From positions 67,601,859-67,625,682 of the forward strand of contig CM044516.1 in NCBI GenBank assembly GCA_024364805.1: DNA of 23,824 nt. The letters are read 5' to 3'. The notes below the pieces were generated by a model, which searched no databases, was not told where the DNA came from, and worked only from the letters and a program-made list of their open reading frames with translations. The position numbers and the translations under genes are program-made. Source of the DNA: Euprymna scolopes. Its lineage: Eukaryota; Mollusca; Cephalopoda; Sepiida; Sepiolidae. Shown here piece by piece: positions 1 through 8,649 of this stretch (positions within the stretch are counted from its first letter, which is position 1; every line of letters begins with the position of its first letter).

Positions 1-181
1 AGGCTTTCTGATACAACAGAAAATTTCAATGAAAATTTTTATGTTCTATTTTACGAAGAAAATTGGCCATAGTTCTTGAATTTTACCTTCAAACTTTAAT
101 ACCAGTTGGTTATTCGCCAGTTTAAAGCTTGTACTTTCAAATTGCAAAGAGCCACAATAGCATATACAGAGTGAAACGATA

Positions 182-917
182 AAAGTGTTGCCTTAAAGGA
201 AACAACACTACAGCTTTATTTTAAAAATTTTATTGAAAAAAATCAATTCAGGTTACTTGATTATGTAGTAGAGCTAACATCTATTCAATGTAGCCGCCTT
301 CAGCCTCAATCATCGATTAGATACGGGTCTAGAACTGGGAGCATGCCTTTTCCACAAGCACTAGCGGGAGTTTGGCGAATATTCTATGGATGACGGCGAT
401 CAAGCTGGCTTTGGTGTTGTAGGAGGTCATGTTGGTGATGTTCTCAATGTATGACCAAACGAAGTAGTCCAGCGGGTTCAGATCAGGGGGAGGAGATCAG
501 TAAGGGAAGGGTATCAACTAATAGCACACCTTCTGAAGTCAAGCCTGGGTTTCTTTGAATTTGTGGGCCAACGCCAAGTCCTGCTGCTACATCCAGGATC
601 TACCAGCAGCCACTTGATTGCACCAGTGGATCACCACGCTCTTCAGCACATCCAGGTACACTTTGGTGTTGACTTTCAAGCTGACTTCAAAGATGTGAGG
701 TGGTATGATGTGGCCCTTACTTGAAACCACACCAAAGACCATACCCATGGCCGGAAACTTTGTTTTCATCACCCTGTTCACGTCCCTGTTATTCATAGAA
801 ATCCAGCTATGCATTTTGAGGGTGCTGGCAATGGTCCTGTTGTCGTAGAGAGCATGAGTTGTACAGCAGCGTAACTCCGATCTCGCTCATTGAACATTGT
901 GTCACTTTCAGACATGG
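182..917 (-). mobile_element. Tc1/mariner-family transposase remnant, copy 1
   Basis: Read on the minus strand, this is a decayed cut-and-paste transposase of the IS630/Tc1/mariner superfamily. It starts at an ATG (915-913) with MSESDTMFNERDRSYAAVQL, changes frame once near residue 24, then continues through KTKFPA, MVFGVVSSKGHIIPPHIFEV and WCNQVAAGRSWM. Further 3', in other frames, come LDYFVWSYIENITN and the typical family terminus IEAEGGYIE. The block that normally carries the first catalytic aspartate (SDEK type) is not seen between the start and KTKFPA. A TA at 180-181 followed by AAAGTGTTGCC resembles the inverted end of the related copy at 20594, so the 3' end may lie there; the 5' inverted end was not found. 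The copy is inactive. The family assignment is secure; the exact ends are not. Confidence 0.8.
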
Positions 918-1136
918 TAAAAGGCCTCTATCGTTCTTGGGATTTGCAGTTTTTCTAAAAATGTATGACTAAAATTTATGTACGATCAATGTACAACAAT
1001 TGTTGCTGCTGCTGATTAAAGCAACTTCGACACAGGTCTGTCAGCGTAAAATATAATAAAACAATCTTGTAATAAACAGAAAAAAAAACGAATTTACTCA
1101 GAATTTTGAGAGGTTGTTTTTAGCAAATATCTTTTT

Positions 1137-1196
1137 AAGTCCATATGAAAAAAGTCCATACGTAAAAAGTCCATACATAAAAAGTCCATAACTAAA
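1137..1196. repeat. 15-bp tandem repeat, four copies
   Basis: Four consecutive 15-base units share the core AAGTCCATA followed by a variable spacer ending in AAA. The array sits immediately inside the left arm of foldback element 1 and has no counterpart beside the right arm. Subterminal arrays of this kind are common in foldback elements; here the function is unknown. Confidence 0.85.
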
Positions 1197-1917
1197 AAGA
1201 TATTTACTTAAGAAAACTGCCGAGTTTTATTAAATATTCTCTCTTACACGGGTGATCTACTGAGTCTGTCAGTGCAAAAAAACAAAACAAAATGTTGTTA
1301 TTAAATAGGTACGGACAATAATGTCAGAAAAAAGATAGGAGGACATAGTGTTTAAAGCCGGTTTATCATAATTGTTTTGTAGGTTTCCGACTACTTTTTG
1401 TTGCATTTGAAAGATTAAAGCCTAAAGTTAATTTCCAAAAGGAAAAAAAATATTTGTATACGTGAAGAAAAAAAGTTATAATGAAAAATGCTTTCACGGC
1501 GACATTCTGAAGTTGACAAATTAAACTAAATTTTGAAGTTAAATAAATTCATACTAAAAATCCTTTGAAAGATAAATATTAGTTTTCTGGGTCTATTTCA
1601 AAGATAAATAGTAAAGTTCTAAGATATTGAATTACATTTTTAAAAAGCACCTTGTTTGTACAAAAAAAGTGGCTTAATTAGCCCCCAAAAGCGAGAGATT
1701 CTAGCTTCACTAAAGCATAAACAAAGTCGTCTGAAAATGACGTCAGGTAGTTGGAGGAAGAAGAGAGTGCTGGTTTTCCTTTTTTTCCCCAGCCGTACAT
1801 CCATACATTCCTGTCGTGAACGTTTGTATAATTTTTTCCATTTCTTAATTTAATGATTTTTCTGTGTACCTGTTTTTAAATTAAATAAAGAATTTTTATT
1901 TTTCAAGATTATATAAA

Positions 1918-2424
1918 ACCTAGCAGTTCCGCCCGGCTGTGCTCAGGCCCTATTGCAATAATCATAACTTTATGTGCATATGTATAAATCAAAAAGTGTG
2001 AATATGTACGGTAATGCCTTTCTATATAATAGGCTTCCTTAACTACCATAGAGAAAAGTTGGTAGAGATCGCAGATGTCAAATTTTTTAAAGCTTTGACC
2101 CCAATTTTGACCCCTTAACATTTATTGTTTTGGGCTAAAATTAAATTAAAATGTTTGACCTATGTCCAAGTAACCTACACCTAAAATTTTAAATGTTTAG
2201 GCTCAAAATGGGTGGAAGAGTTTGGTAGAGTCTGCAAAGGTCAACTCTATAAACTTTGACCTCTTGGCAGCCAAATTTACCCTCCCCCAAACTTATTAAA
2301 AAGCTTGCTGAATACCCTTTATGTAAAATTTCAAATGTTTAGACCAAAATTGGCTGAATAGTTTGCTAGAGACCGCAAAGGTCAAATCTTTTGAACTTTA
2401 ACCCCTTGGAAGACGAATTTTCAG
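1918..2424 (+). repeat. Dispersed repeat family A, truncated copy
   Basis: The copy begins TAGCAGTTCCGCCCGGCTGT, like the copy at 10985. It then follows that copy through AAAAGTGTGAATATGTACGG and three internal units, each carrying a GGTAGAG-CGCA-GGTCAA block followed by TTTGACC and a TTTAGAC/GGC-CAAAAT block. It stops near 2424 exactly where the right arm of foldback element 1 starts, so its 3' terminus (ACAGACA...TATAGATATATAG) is missing. There is no convincing coding sequence. The class is unknown; the CGCCCGGC head and TATAGA tail suggest a non-autonomous retroelement, which is inference. Confidence 0.75.
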
Positions 2425-2964
2425 AAATATATTTGCCAAAAAATAACCTCTCGCTTGAAACTTATGAGTAAATTCATTTTATTGTTTATTTTAATAATAC
2501 CACAACAGATTTTTTTACAATATTTTGTGTTGACAAACTCAGTAGTTTGTTCATGTTGAAGCTGCTTTAATAGCAAATCAGCAGCAGGAGCAAATAATCA
2601 TACATTATTTAGTCGTATGTTGTTATCAAACTCCTTATGTACGACTAAAATCTGACACGACTAAATATCCGATTCGGCTCAACTGTACACCTTGTTTCTA
2701 TATGACAAAAAGCAGAAGCGGTCAATCGTACATTGATTTTGTCGTACATTTTTAATAAAACCCTGGGATTTGTACACAACTGACCAACTAGTAGATGGTC
2801 TGCAACAAAAAAAGAAAACCGGTTTTCATCAAATGGAAATGGAATCATGTCGTCTTTTCTCGGGCAACAATTTTATTGCCCCACACTGTACACAATATCA
2901 GAAATTTTAATCAATTATTAAGAGATACAAGAAGAAAAGACAACCATGGGACAAAGTTTTTCTT

Positions 2965-3895
2965 CTCTAGTGCTTCTTCATTATAATAGCGAAATTAAAA
3001 ATCGAAATATTGAATTTCAAGTAAAACTAATGGTAATTACTTAGTTGGCATGTCGCAGTAATGAACATGTCCAAAAATTATGAAAAACGATAAGGTAGAA
3101 AATTAATCTCCAATATAATATTTTGATTGCAGAAATTCCCCAATTAGCGTAGGTTTGCAATAACAGATGCCACATACAAATTTATTATGTCTAGACTATT
3201 AGCTATTATCTTAGGTAACTTTAGAACGCCATTTTAGACACATTTAGTCGTTATAATAAAATACTACCTTTCATCCTAGGAGCAACTCAATCAGAATTGC
3301 AATCATCTTTAGAGGAAGTAGTTTCTATTTTTCCCTCTAAATGTGAAGTTCTCCTACCGCCCCAAGTCATCACTGGGAGAAATTCTGCACTTCTGACAGA
3401 TATGTGGTTTCATCTTTTCGTAACTTAATCATAAACACATAGACATACCATTAGCTTTCCCTTTTCCGACTAATAAATAATAATGTCTCCCCAGCCATAT
3501 TCTGCCTAATCTGATTGGTTGAGACCTGACATTCTTTTATTCTGGAATGAATAAGGTAGAAAATTAATTATGAAAGAAAACAGTTTTCAAAGACAGTTAG
3601 CGAAAATTGAGTTTTGCTAAACCAGCTTAAGATTTTCAAAGTTTTCAGAAAATAATTGCCTCCCTTGTTACGATTCAAACACTCCGGATTCTTATTTTTA
3701 GTAAAACTCAATTTTTGCTAATTGTCTTCAAAAACTATTTTCATTAATAATTAATTTTCTACCCTATCGTTTTTCATAATATTTGGATATGTTTATTACA
3801 GTGACATGACGATTAAGTAGATACCATTGGTTTTACTTGAAATTCAATATTTCGATTTTTGAATTTTGATCTTATAACGAAGAAATGCCACTTCT
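2965..3895. mobile_element. Foldback element 2, hairpin-forming
   Basis: The left arm, 2994-3107 continued by about 3551-3630, matches the reverse complement of 3700-3865 almost base for base. Shared blocks are AAAAATCGAAATATTGAATT, TCAAGTAAAAC, ATTATGAAAAACGATA, GGTAGAAAATTAAT and AAAATTGAGTTTT. The match continues weakly outward through CTTCTTCATTATA on the left and its complement near 3880. The left arm is interrupted by the 443-bp insert at 3108-3550; without it the arms are about 190 bases long around a loop of roughly 70 bases (3630-3700). No coding sequence was seen. This is a MITE or foldback-like element that would form a long hairpin. Confidence 0.75.
3108..3550. mobile_element. 443-bp insert with 18-bp target duplication
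   Basis: The segment lies inside the left arm of foldback element 2 and is bounded by an exact direct repeat ATAAGGTAGAAAATTAAT at 3090-3107 and 3551-3568. The uninterrupted right arm of the hairpin shows that only one copy of this word was there before insertion. A diverged copy is present in inverse orientation at 22655-23108. A duplication of this length is typical of target-primed retrotransposition (LINE or SINE machinery) rather than of cut-and-paste transposons. I see no clear RNA polymerase III A/B boxes and no poly(A) tail, so calling it a SINE would go beyond the evidence. Confidence 0.75.
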
Positions 3896-4261
3896 CCATA
3901 TTGAATTAAATATTTCTGAAATTATATCATGGAGACGTTGATAACTTAAAAATTGTTTATCTGATCAGACTTGAATTTTGCATGATGGTTATTGTTATGA
4001 AAAGGCATCAGATTCCTACATCAACTTTGGAAAAATCGGATATTCAAATTTTGTAAAAGTTTCGACCTTGACTAAAAATTTCAAGGGCATTTCCAAATTT
4101 CAAGATCATGATCAAATAAGATAGATTCACTTCATGTGTCAAGTGGTAAATCTCTCCATCAATCACAACCGATGTGTGTGACTTTAACCCTTTCATTACT
4201 TTGACCTTGAACTTGGTCATTTATGCCAGTAACATAAAAAAAATATTGCATTCTGGTGGCT
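3896..4261. other. Intergenic stretch, no gene seen
   Basis: AT-rich sequence without a supportable reading frame. It contains scattered TTTCGACCTTGAC, ATTTCAAG and CTTTGACCTTGAA words that look like decayed dispersed repeat, but they match nothing else in the window well enough to name. Confidence 0.5.
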
Positions 4262-4610
4262 GAAGGCAATTTTTGCTTAGATTTCTGAAGCATTTCTCAT
4301 GTAGAAAGTTGTCGAGATTGTGGGGATTGATACTGATAAACCTCTATAGCCCATAAGATGCTTGAAAAAGTGGTAGTCGATATGTGAGAGGTCCGGAGAG
4401 TATGGCGGATGAGGCAGAGTTTTGTAGCCCAATTCGTTCAACTTCTGCAGGGTTGGTTTAACAGTGTGAAGTCGGGTATTGTTGTTGAGGAGAATTATGC
4501 CTTTTCTGTTGACTAATGCTGGGTGTTGTTGTTGAGGTTTTTGATGCATGTCATCCATTTGTTGACAGTACTTCACCGCCATAATAATCAAACCCTATCC
4601 AACTTGCACT
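4262..4610 (-). mobile_element. Mariner transposase catalytic fragment, dead
   Basis: The minus strand encodes the C-terminal half of a mariner transposase: KYCQQMDDMHQKPQQQHPAL, VNRKGIILLNNNTRLHTVKP, LQKLNELGYKTLPHPPYSPD, then LSHIDYHFFKHL. In active mariners the second catalytic residue lies in a LLHDNARPH motif and the third in PTDYHFF, separated by 34 residues. The spacing of 34 is kept here, but the second aspartate is replaced by asparagine (LLNNNTRLH). After FKHL the sequence leaves the family. The N-terminal DNA-binding half and both inverted ends are absent. It belongs to a different mariner lineage from the element at 18429. Confidence 0.85.
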
Positions 4611-4749
4611 ATTACCGATCATCACAGTATTGTCTCACAGTCTACCGGGTACTGATTAATGCTTTTCCTTGAATGGTCCTCGAGCAATGAACTCTCAGCA
4701 AAAAAAAAAGTCATTAAAGGTTGCAATTAAAAAAATTAATTTTGATCAG

Positions 4750-4970
4750 AATTAAAGTTTAATGCTTAAAGTCAAGTAGTATGGTTCAGTTGTGCTCCTA
4801 AACCAAGGGAAGTATGAATTTATTACAAGCTCCATTTCCTGTTTTATAATATAACAAGTCCTTCCATTTTTACAGTAAATGTTGCATCCCTGTGCCTGTT
4901 TTACAGTTACTTTAATGAAATGTCCTCTAATGAACTCATAACACTTGTGCTCCGTCAGCATACATACTCC
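4750..4970. repeat. Fragment shared with the repeat at 6566-7244
   Basis: The words AAAGTTTAA, AAAGTCAAGTA, ATGG-TCA-TTGTGCTC recur in the same order near 6846-6893, which is inside the 6566-7244 element. The fragment is probably a piece of the same dispersed repeat; its head and tail are missing. There is no coding sequence. Confidence 0.45.
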
Positions 4971-5075
4971 TGACTAATTTGACAAACAGCAAAATCCCAC
5001 CCCTTCTACTTTGATAGTTTCTTTTCTCAGACTGCTAGACTTAGGAACCTCCCCCCACGTTTCCTGCTACCCTGA

Positions 5076-5692
5076 TTGCTGAAGTTTAAATGTAATTTGA
5101 ACAAACATCTATATAAAAGCCAAGTACGTCCAAGGATGGAATACTGCTGCCATATCTGGGCAGGAGCTGCTAAAAACAGCCTATCCTGCCTTGACAGAGT
5201 ACAAAATAGACTTCGTGACTTAGTGGGGGATACCTTTTTCTCTACCCTGCAGCCTCTCTCCCACAGAAGAGACGTTGCGAGCCTATCCTTGTTTTATCGT
5301 TATTTCCATGACAGGTGCTCGTCTGAACTCCAATCTCTGGTCCCCCCCCTCTCTCGCCAATCTTTCACGAAAAACACCCGTCTAGCTGAATCCACTGTGA
5401 AAAATTTCCCCCACTCTTTATCTGTGCCTAAATCAAAACGTGAATTCCATGAACAAAGCTTCTTTCTTAGAACTGCACGCCTGTGGAACTCTGTTCCGTC
5501 TGCCTGCTTCCCACCTGACTACAACTTGGATGTCTTCAAGTCCAACGTTAACAAATTCCTAATGAACCGCCCCCTTAAGTAAACACTTCATCAAATCTCC
5601 ACACTAACGTACTGTACTTGCAATAACCCTTATCCCTGAGTGGTTTCCGGGCCTTGATAAGTGGTGACCACCGTGTAAAAAAAAAAAAAAAA
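5076..5692 (+). mobile_element. LINE 3' end: reverse transcriptase C-terminus and tail
   Basis: An open frame (5076-5582, 168 residues) encodes the C-terminal part of a non-LTR retrotransposon ORF2 of the Jockey/CR1-like group. The landmarks, in order, are LYKSQVRPRMEYCCHIWAGA, SCLDRVQNRLRDLVGD, PLSHRRDVASLSLFYRYFH, FFLRTARLWNSVPSACFPPD and YNLDVFKSNVNKFLMNRP. This region follows the catalytic palm and thumb of the polymerase; the YADD palm itself is not present, so the copy is 5'-truncated, as LINEs usually are. True homology starts near residue 8, so the ATG at 5076 is not a real start. The stop at 5580 is followed by a short 3' UTR holding CCTTGATAAG-GGTGACCACC and a run of 16 A at 5677-5692. 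The frame is uninterrupted, which suggests a fairly recent insertion. Confidence 0.9.
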
Positions 5693-5839
5693 TCTTGCTG
5701 TTCAACTCCCCACAATCTCCTGTCAGACATGATCCCAAATAGTAGCTCCTCAGGTTTCAAGTGGGAACATGTCTTGTTTGAGGATGAAAAGAAGAGTAAA
5801 AACAAAAAAAAATTCTCGTTTATTTTCTTTTTTTATGAG

Positions 5840-6426
5840 GGAGTCACCTCTTATCAAGGCCAGAAGACTAATCGAGGATAAGGGTTAAAGAGTGTAAGAT
5901 GGTCGGTGAGACAACAGCCCAGTGATCAATAGTGATGGAAGTAGGGTGAAATTTAATTATTTAATGGGATGGTTCAACAGGTATTTGTTTGCATTGGACT
6001 TAAAGCCAACTATGTTGTAGTCAGCTGGAAAGCACGCCCGTAGTACAAAGTTCCACAGGGACTTCTAGGAAAGAAACCTTGTTCATGGAATTGTGTTTAG
6101 ATGTTTCAGATAGAGATTTGAGGAAATTGTTGACAGTGGTTGTAGCTAGATAAGTGCTTGTTGCGAAAGTATTGCAGGTGGGACCATAGATTGAAGCAAA
6201 GTCGGTCACTTGTCATGAAAATAATGATAGAGTGGAGATATACTCGCAACGTTTCTAGTGTGAGAAAGACGTTGCAGGAAAGAAAAAGGACATCGCCTAG
6301 TAAGATTTGAAGCCTGTCAAGGCAGGATAGGTTGCTCTGGGCAGATTTGCCCAGATGTTGCAACAGTATGTAACATCTTGTAGATAGCAAATATTGCTTA
6401 GTACAGTGCAAATAATATACAAACAA
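5840..6426 (-). mobile_element. LINE 3' end, second copy, decayed
   Basis: This minus-strand copy belongs to the same LINE as 5076-5692. From right to left the residues match LGKSAQSNLSCLDRLQ (compare NSLSCLDRVQ), then TSTYLATTTVNNFLKSLSET (compare TKNTRLAESTVKNFPHSLSV), SFLEVPVELC (compare SFFLRTARLW) and a final NVNKYL-like stretch in shifted frames. The 3' UTR signature GGCCTTGATAAGAGGTGACT appears in reverse complement at 5846-5868 and runs into A-rich sequence at about 5810-5835. Several frame changes and stops mark it as older than its neighbour. The two copies face each other tail to tail, with about 150 bases between the tails. Confidence 0.8.
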
Positions 6427-6565
6427 ATAACGAGATATTAAAGATACGGCTTTGGTTTCCTAAAAGTATATTGTGGGAAAATTATGCAGCCATAAATAAT
6501 TTTTGATTTGCAAGAAGATATTTTTGATGATAATAAATAGCAGCAGCTCTGTTTTATTATTATTT

Positions 6566-7244
6566 ACTAGCAGGGAGACCCGATGTTGCCCTGGATTGAA
6601 TGAACATCAACGAATGTTCCACACTTCTAGTATTTTTATTGTCATCAAAATCGGTGAAATGGCACGTTTTTTAGTCAAATCGATTGATTTCCTACTCTAG
6701 TCGGGGACACACCGTTATGCACTAGGGAGAAGCTTCACATGCCTCCCCACACTGAGAGTCCACAATATATTGTAGTCACTGTTGTTTGCACTGTAGAGAA
6801 CTTACTATTAATTTAATGAAATAATTTTTATATGATGGCTTGAACTAAAGTTTAAACTACAAAAGTCAAGTATCATGGCTCAATTGTGCTCTAAGTAGAC
6901 ACATTCATTTCAAACGCATCCCTGTCTTATCAAAAAAAACTACTCTTGATTTTATATGCCGGGTCCTTCCGCTTGTGCAAAGATAAACTTCCCAAATGCA
7001 CCTTTGATATAAGGCTTTATAATGGTGTTAACTTTATTCAAAATTAGACTGTTCTTTTCTAATCAAAATTTTTTGATTATCAATTTTCGATACTTATCAA
7101 AGGCATTCCAATACAAATCTATCAAAGAACACTCCCAGACACATAAAGTGCATTTGTATGAAATTTAAAATAAAAATGCTAAGTCGTTTCAGAGTCCATA
7201 GATACACACAAAGACAAAGTGACTTTTATATATATAAATAGAAT
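6566..7244 (+). repeat. Family A-like dispersed repeat
   Basis: The repeat begins ACTAGCAGGGAGACCCGATG, a variant of the family A head, and ends with ATACACACAAAGACAAAGTG followed by ACTTTTATATATATAAATAG, the same kind of tail as the copies ending near 11955 and 13110. The interior does not align well with the tandem interior of family A, so this may be a sister family that shares only its termini. No open frame of note occurs. The class is unknown; shared ends with different interiors suggest a retroelement mobilised by common machinery. Confidence 0.55.
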
Positions 7245-7279
7245 TTTTTTAATATTAAGAATTTTTTTTTTTTTTCAAG

Positions 7280-7413
7280 GGTCGTTTTCACTGAGATTCT
7301 GGTTATGTTGTGAAAACAATAGCACCCTTTCCTAACGTCTTGGCTTGACATACTCAGCCAACATGAAACGGAATAAATACATAGAAGATGTTGCTAAAGC
7401 TGCTGTAAAAAAG
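7280..7413 (+). other. Exon-like segment, weak
   Basis: A run of 14 T followed by CAAG at 7262-7279 looks like a 3' splice acceptor. The segment then has CCAACATGA (adequate start context, ATG at 7363) opening 17 codons, MKRNKYIEDVAKAAVKK, that run in frame to AAG|GTACGC at 7413, a reasonable 5' splice donor in phase 0. A stop lies upstream in the same frame, so the ATG would be the start. I do not recognise the peptide. It could be a first coding exon of a host gene or of a transposon, or chance: seventeen codons without support elsewhere prove little. Confidence 0.15.
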
Positions 7414-7467
7414 GTACGCTCATCTACTTGGCTATAAAACTTTACACATCTGCCCATATTTTATATA

Positions 7468-7740
7468 TGAGGGATGTTCCAAAAATATTTCCCTGTATTT
7501 TTTATTCCGCCCGAATGGATCAATAGGGATTTCAAATTGTATTGTGATGATGACTGAACCTATGCATCATGACCTGAAAGTTTCATCTCCCTGTTGTAGA
7601 CATTGATGGTGTGAGACTCTAAGAAAGCAACCCCCTGTCATGGACATGCGTTAGAAGCAGAGCTGTGTCATTGAATTCTTCTATGCAGAAAAAATTGAAC
7701 TGAGCAACATTCATTGGCGCCTGTTGGATAGTCAGAGCCT
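7468..7740 (+). mobile_element. Mariner 5' end fragment
   Basis: The sequence TGAGGGATGTTCCAAAAATA after a TA-rich border is a mariner-type inverted end. About 170 bases later an ATG (7640) opens MDMR, a stop, then KQSCVIEFFYAEKIELSNIH and WRLLD. This matches the start of the mariner N-terminal helix-turn-helix domain, which usually reads (K/R)xxIEF-Y-EG/K, xx(D/E)IHRRL. The copy stops after about 32 codons, so only the 5' end remains, already with one in-frame stop. It is from a different mariner lineage than 4262-4610 and 18429-19719. Confidence 0.65.
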
Positions 7741-7789
7741 TAGTAAATACTAGTTTCTATACATTACTTTGTATAGTGTCAACATTTTT

Positions 7790-8095
7790 CTTGTTTTAAT
7801 GTCTAGTCTGCCAATGTCCTTAACGCCAAAGCCGTATGTTATCACTGGTATGACATTGGCATGGCAAGTTGGTTAATGGCAGTTACTTTGGTTTCATTTG
7901 CAAGCTGTCTTTTGCAGATTTTTCTTAGACAATGTATGCCAATTTCATATCATTTTTTCCATGAAACACATATCCTTAACTCTCACTGACCAGATCTCAC
8001 TTCCATACATCATCACACTGCGTACACATACCCGATAGACTCTTCCCTTATGAAAACAAACCACTCCCCATTTCCTGAACAGCTTTTACTTTTTC
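7790..8095 (-). mobile_element. LINE reverse transcriptase C-terminal fragment
   Basis: On the minus strand GRVYRVCVRSVMMYGSEIWS is followed by VRVKDMCFMEKM and, in shifted frames, KKNLQKTACK and QLANETKVTAINQLAMPM. The VxSVMxYGSExW motif is characteristic of the region just after the palm of many non-LTR reverse transcriptases and is followed by W-R/K-x-C-type residues, as here in decayed form. The sequence does not resemble the LINE at 5076, so it is a second LINE family. Only about 100 residues remain, with several breaks; neither end is visible. Confidence 0.6.
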
Positions 8096-8346
8096 AACTT
8101 ACTTTCAATTTTCATGATTAAATTAATTTAAAAAGAACAGTTGTCTTGTTTATATTATAAAAAAAAATACTAATCTTCAGCAAGCTGATGTTTGTGTTCT
8201 GGAAACAATTGATTCTACTTCAAGAAAAAACATACTTTTGTAAAACGTTTGAAATCAAACCAAATATTTTACTTACAAATTTTTTGTATCCAATTTTTCT
8301 AAAATTTTAAAATTAAATTCACTTAAAAAAAAACAGTTGTTTAAAT
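8096..8346. repeat. AT-rich stretch with a short direct repeat
   Basis: No gene seen. The words ATTAAATTAATTTAAAAAGA plus ACAGTTGT near 8118-8145 recur in altered form (ATTAAATTCACTTAAAAAAA, ACAGTTGT) at 8312-8340, just before the hAT-like end. Confidence 0.35.
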
Positions 8347-8480
8347 CAGGGATCAGCAACCTATGGCATGTGTGACACACACGGTACGTCAAGCAATTTT
8401 CAATGGAACGCAGACACTTCAAGTATTCTCTCTTGTGGTAAAGAGAAATTACTAATTGGACGTTTCTTTGTAAATGCACA
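8347..8480 (+). mobile_element. hAT transposon end, fragment
   Basis: The sequence CAGGGATCAGCAACCTATGG followed by CATGTGTGACACACACGGTA resembles the terminal inverted repeat and subterminal region of hAT (Charlie-like) elements, which begin CAGGGGT-xGCAACC and continue with GGCACGCGTGCC-like words. A matching right end (GGTTGC...CCCTG) was not found; GGCACGTTGCCACTTTG at 8606-8623 could be decayed subterminal sequence. No transposase is present. The call rests on the terminus only. Confidence 0.45.
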
Positions 8481-8649
8481 AAAAATATTTTTTCTGTGTG
8501 TTTTTTTATTTTTCTAAAAAATATATTTTCCTTTTTGAAATTTAGTTTGTAGTTCGTTCAATACAGTTTAATTTATTTTTATATTAAATCTCCACCCCCA
8601 AACAAGGCACGTTGCCACTTTGATGTAGGTAGCGACTATCAGTGACATA

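Larger units (their letters stand above)
957..2757. mobile_element. Foldback element 1 with long inverted arms
   Basis: The segment 957-1137 matches the reverse complement of about 2423-2645 over roughly 180 bases with small gaps. Shared blocks include TGCTGCTGCTGATT, AAAGCA-CTTC, GAATTTACTCA and GAGAGGTT followed by GCAAATAT. A third, direct copy of the middle block (CTACTGAGTCTGTCAGTGC) lies near 1253-1312. The right arm runs further out to about 2757, with three CGACTAAA-type motifs and two TGTACGA motifs that partly match 957-1000. No transposase is visible inside. 1240-1910 holds no gene I recognise, and 1918-2424 is a dispersed repeat. This looks like a non-autonomous foldback (long terminal inverted repeat) element, but no target duplication was identified. 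Confidence 0.6.

Noticed and set aside
1656-1853. 65-codon plus-strand frame inside foldback element 1
   Set aside because: No recognisable motif, low complexity and no splice or start context; expected by chance at this length.
3108-3550. tRNA-derived SINE call for the 443-bp insert
   Set aside because: A GGTTGAG word is present, but there is no convincing A box and B box pair at the right spacing and no poly(A) tail.
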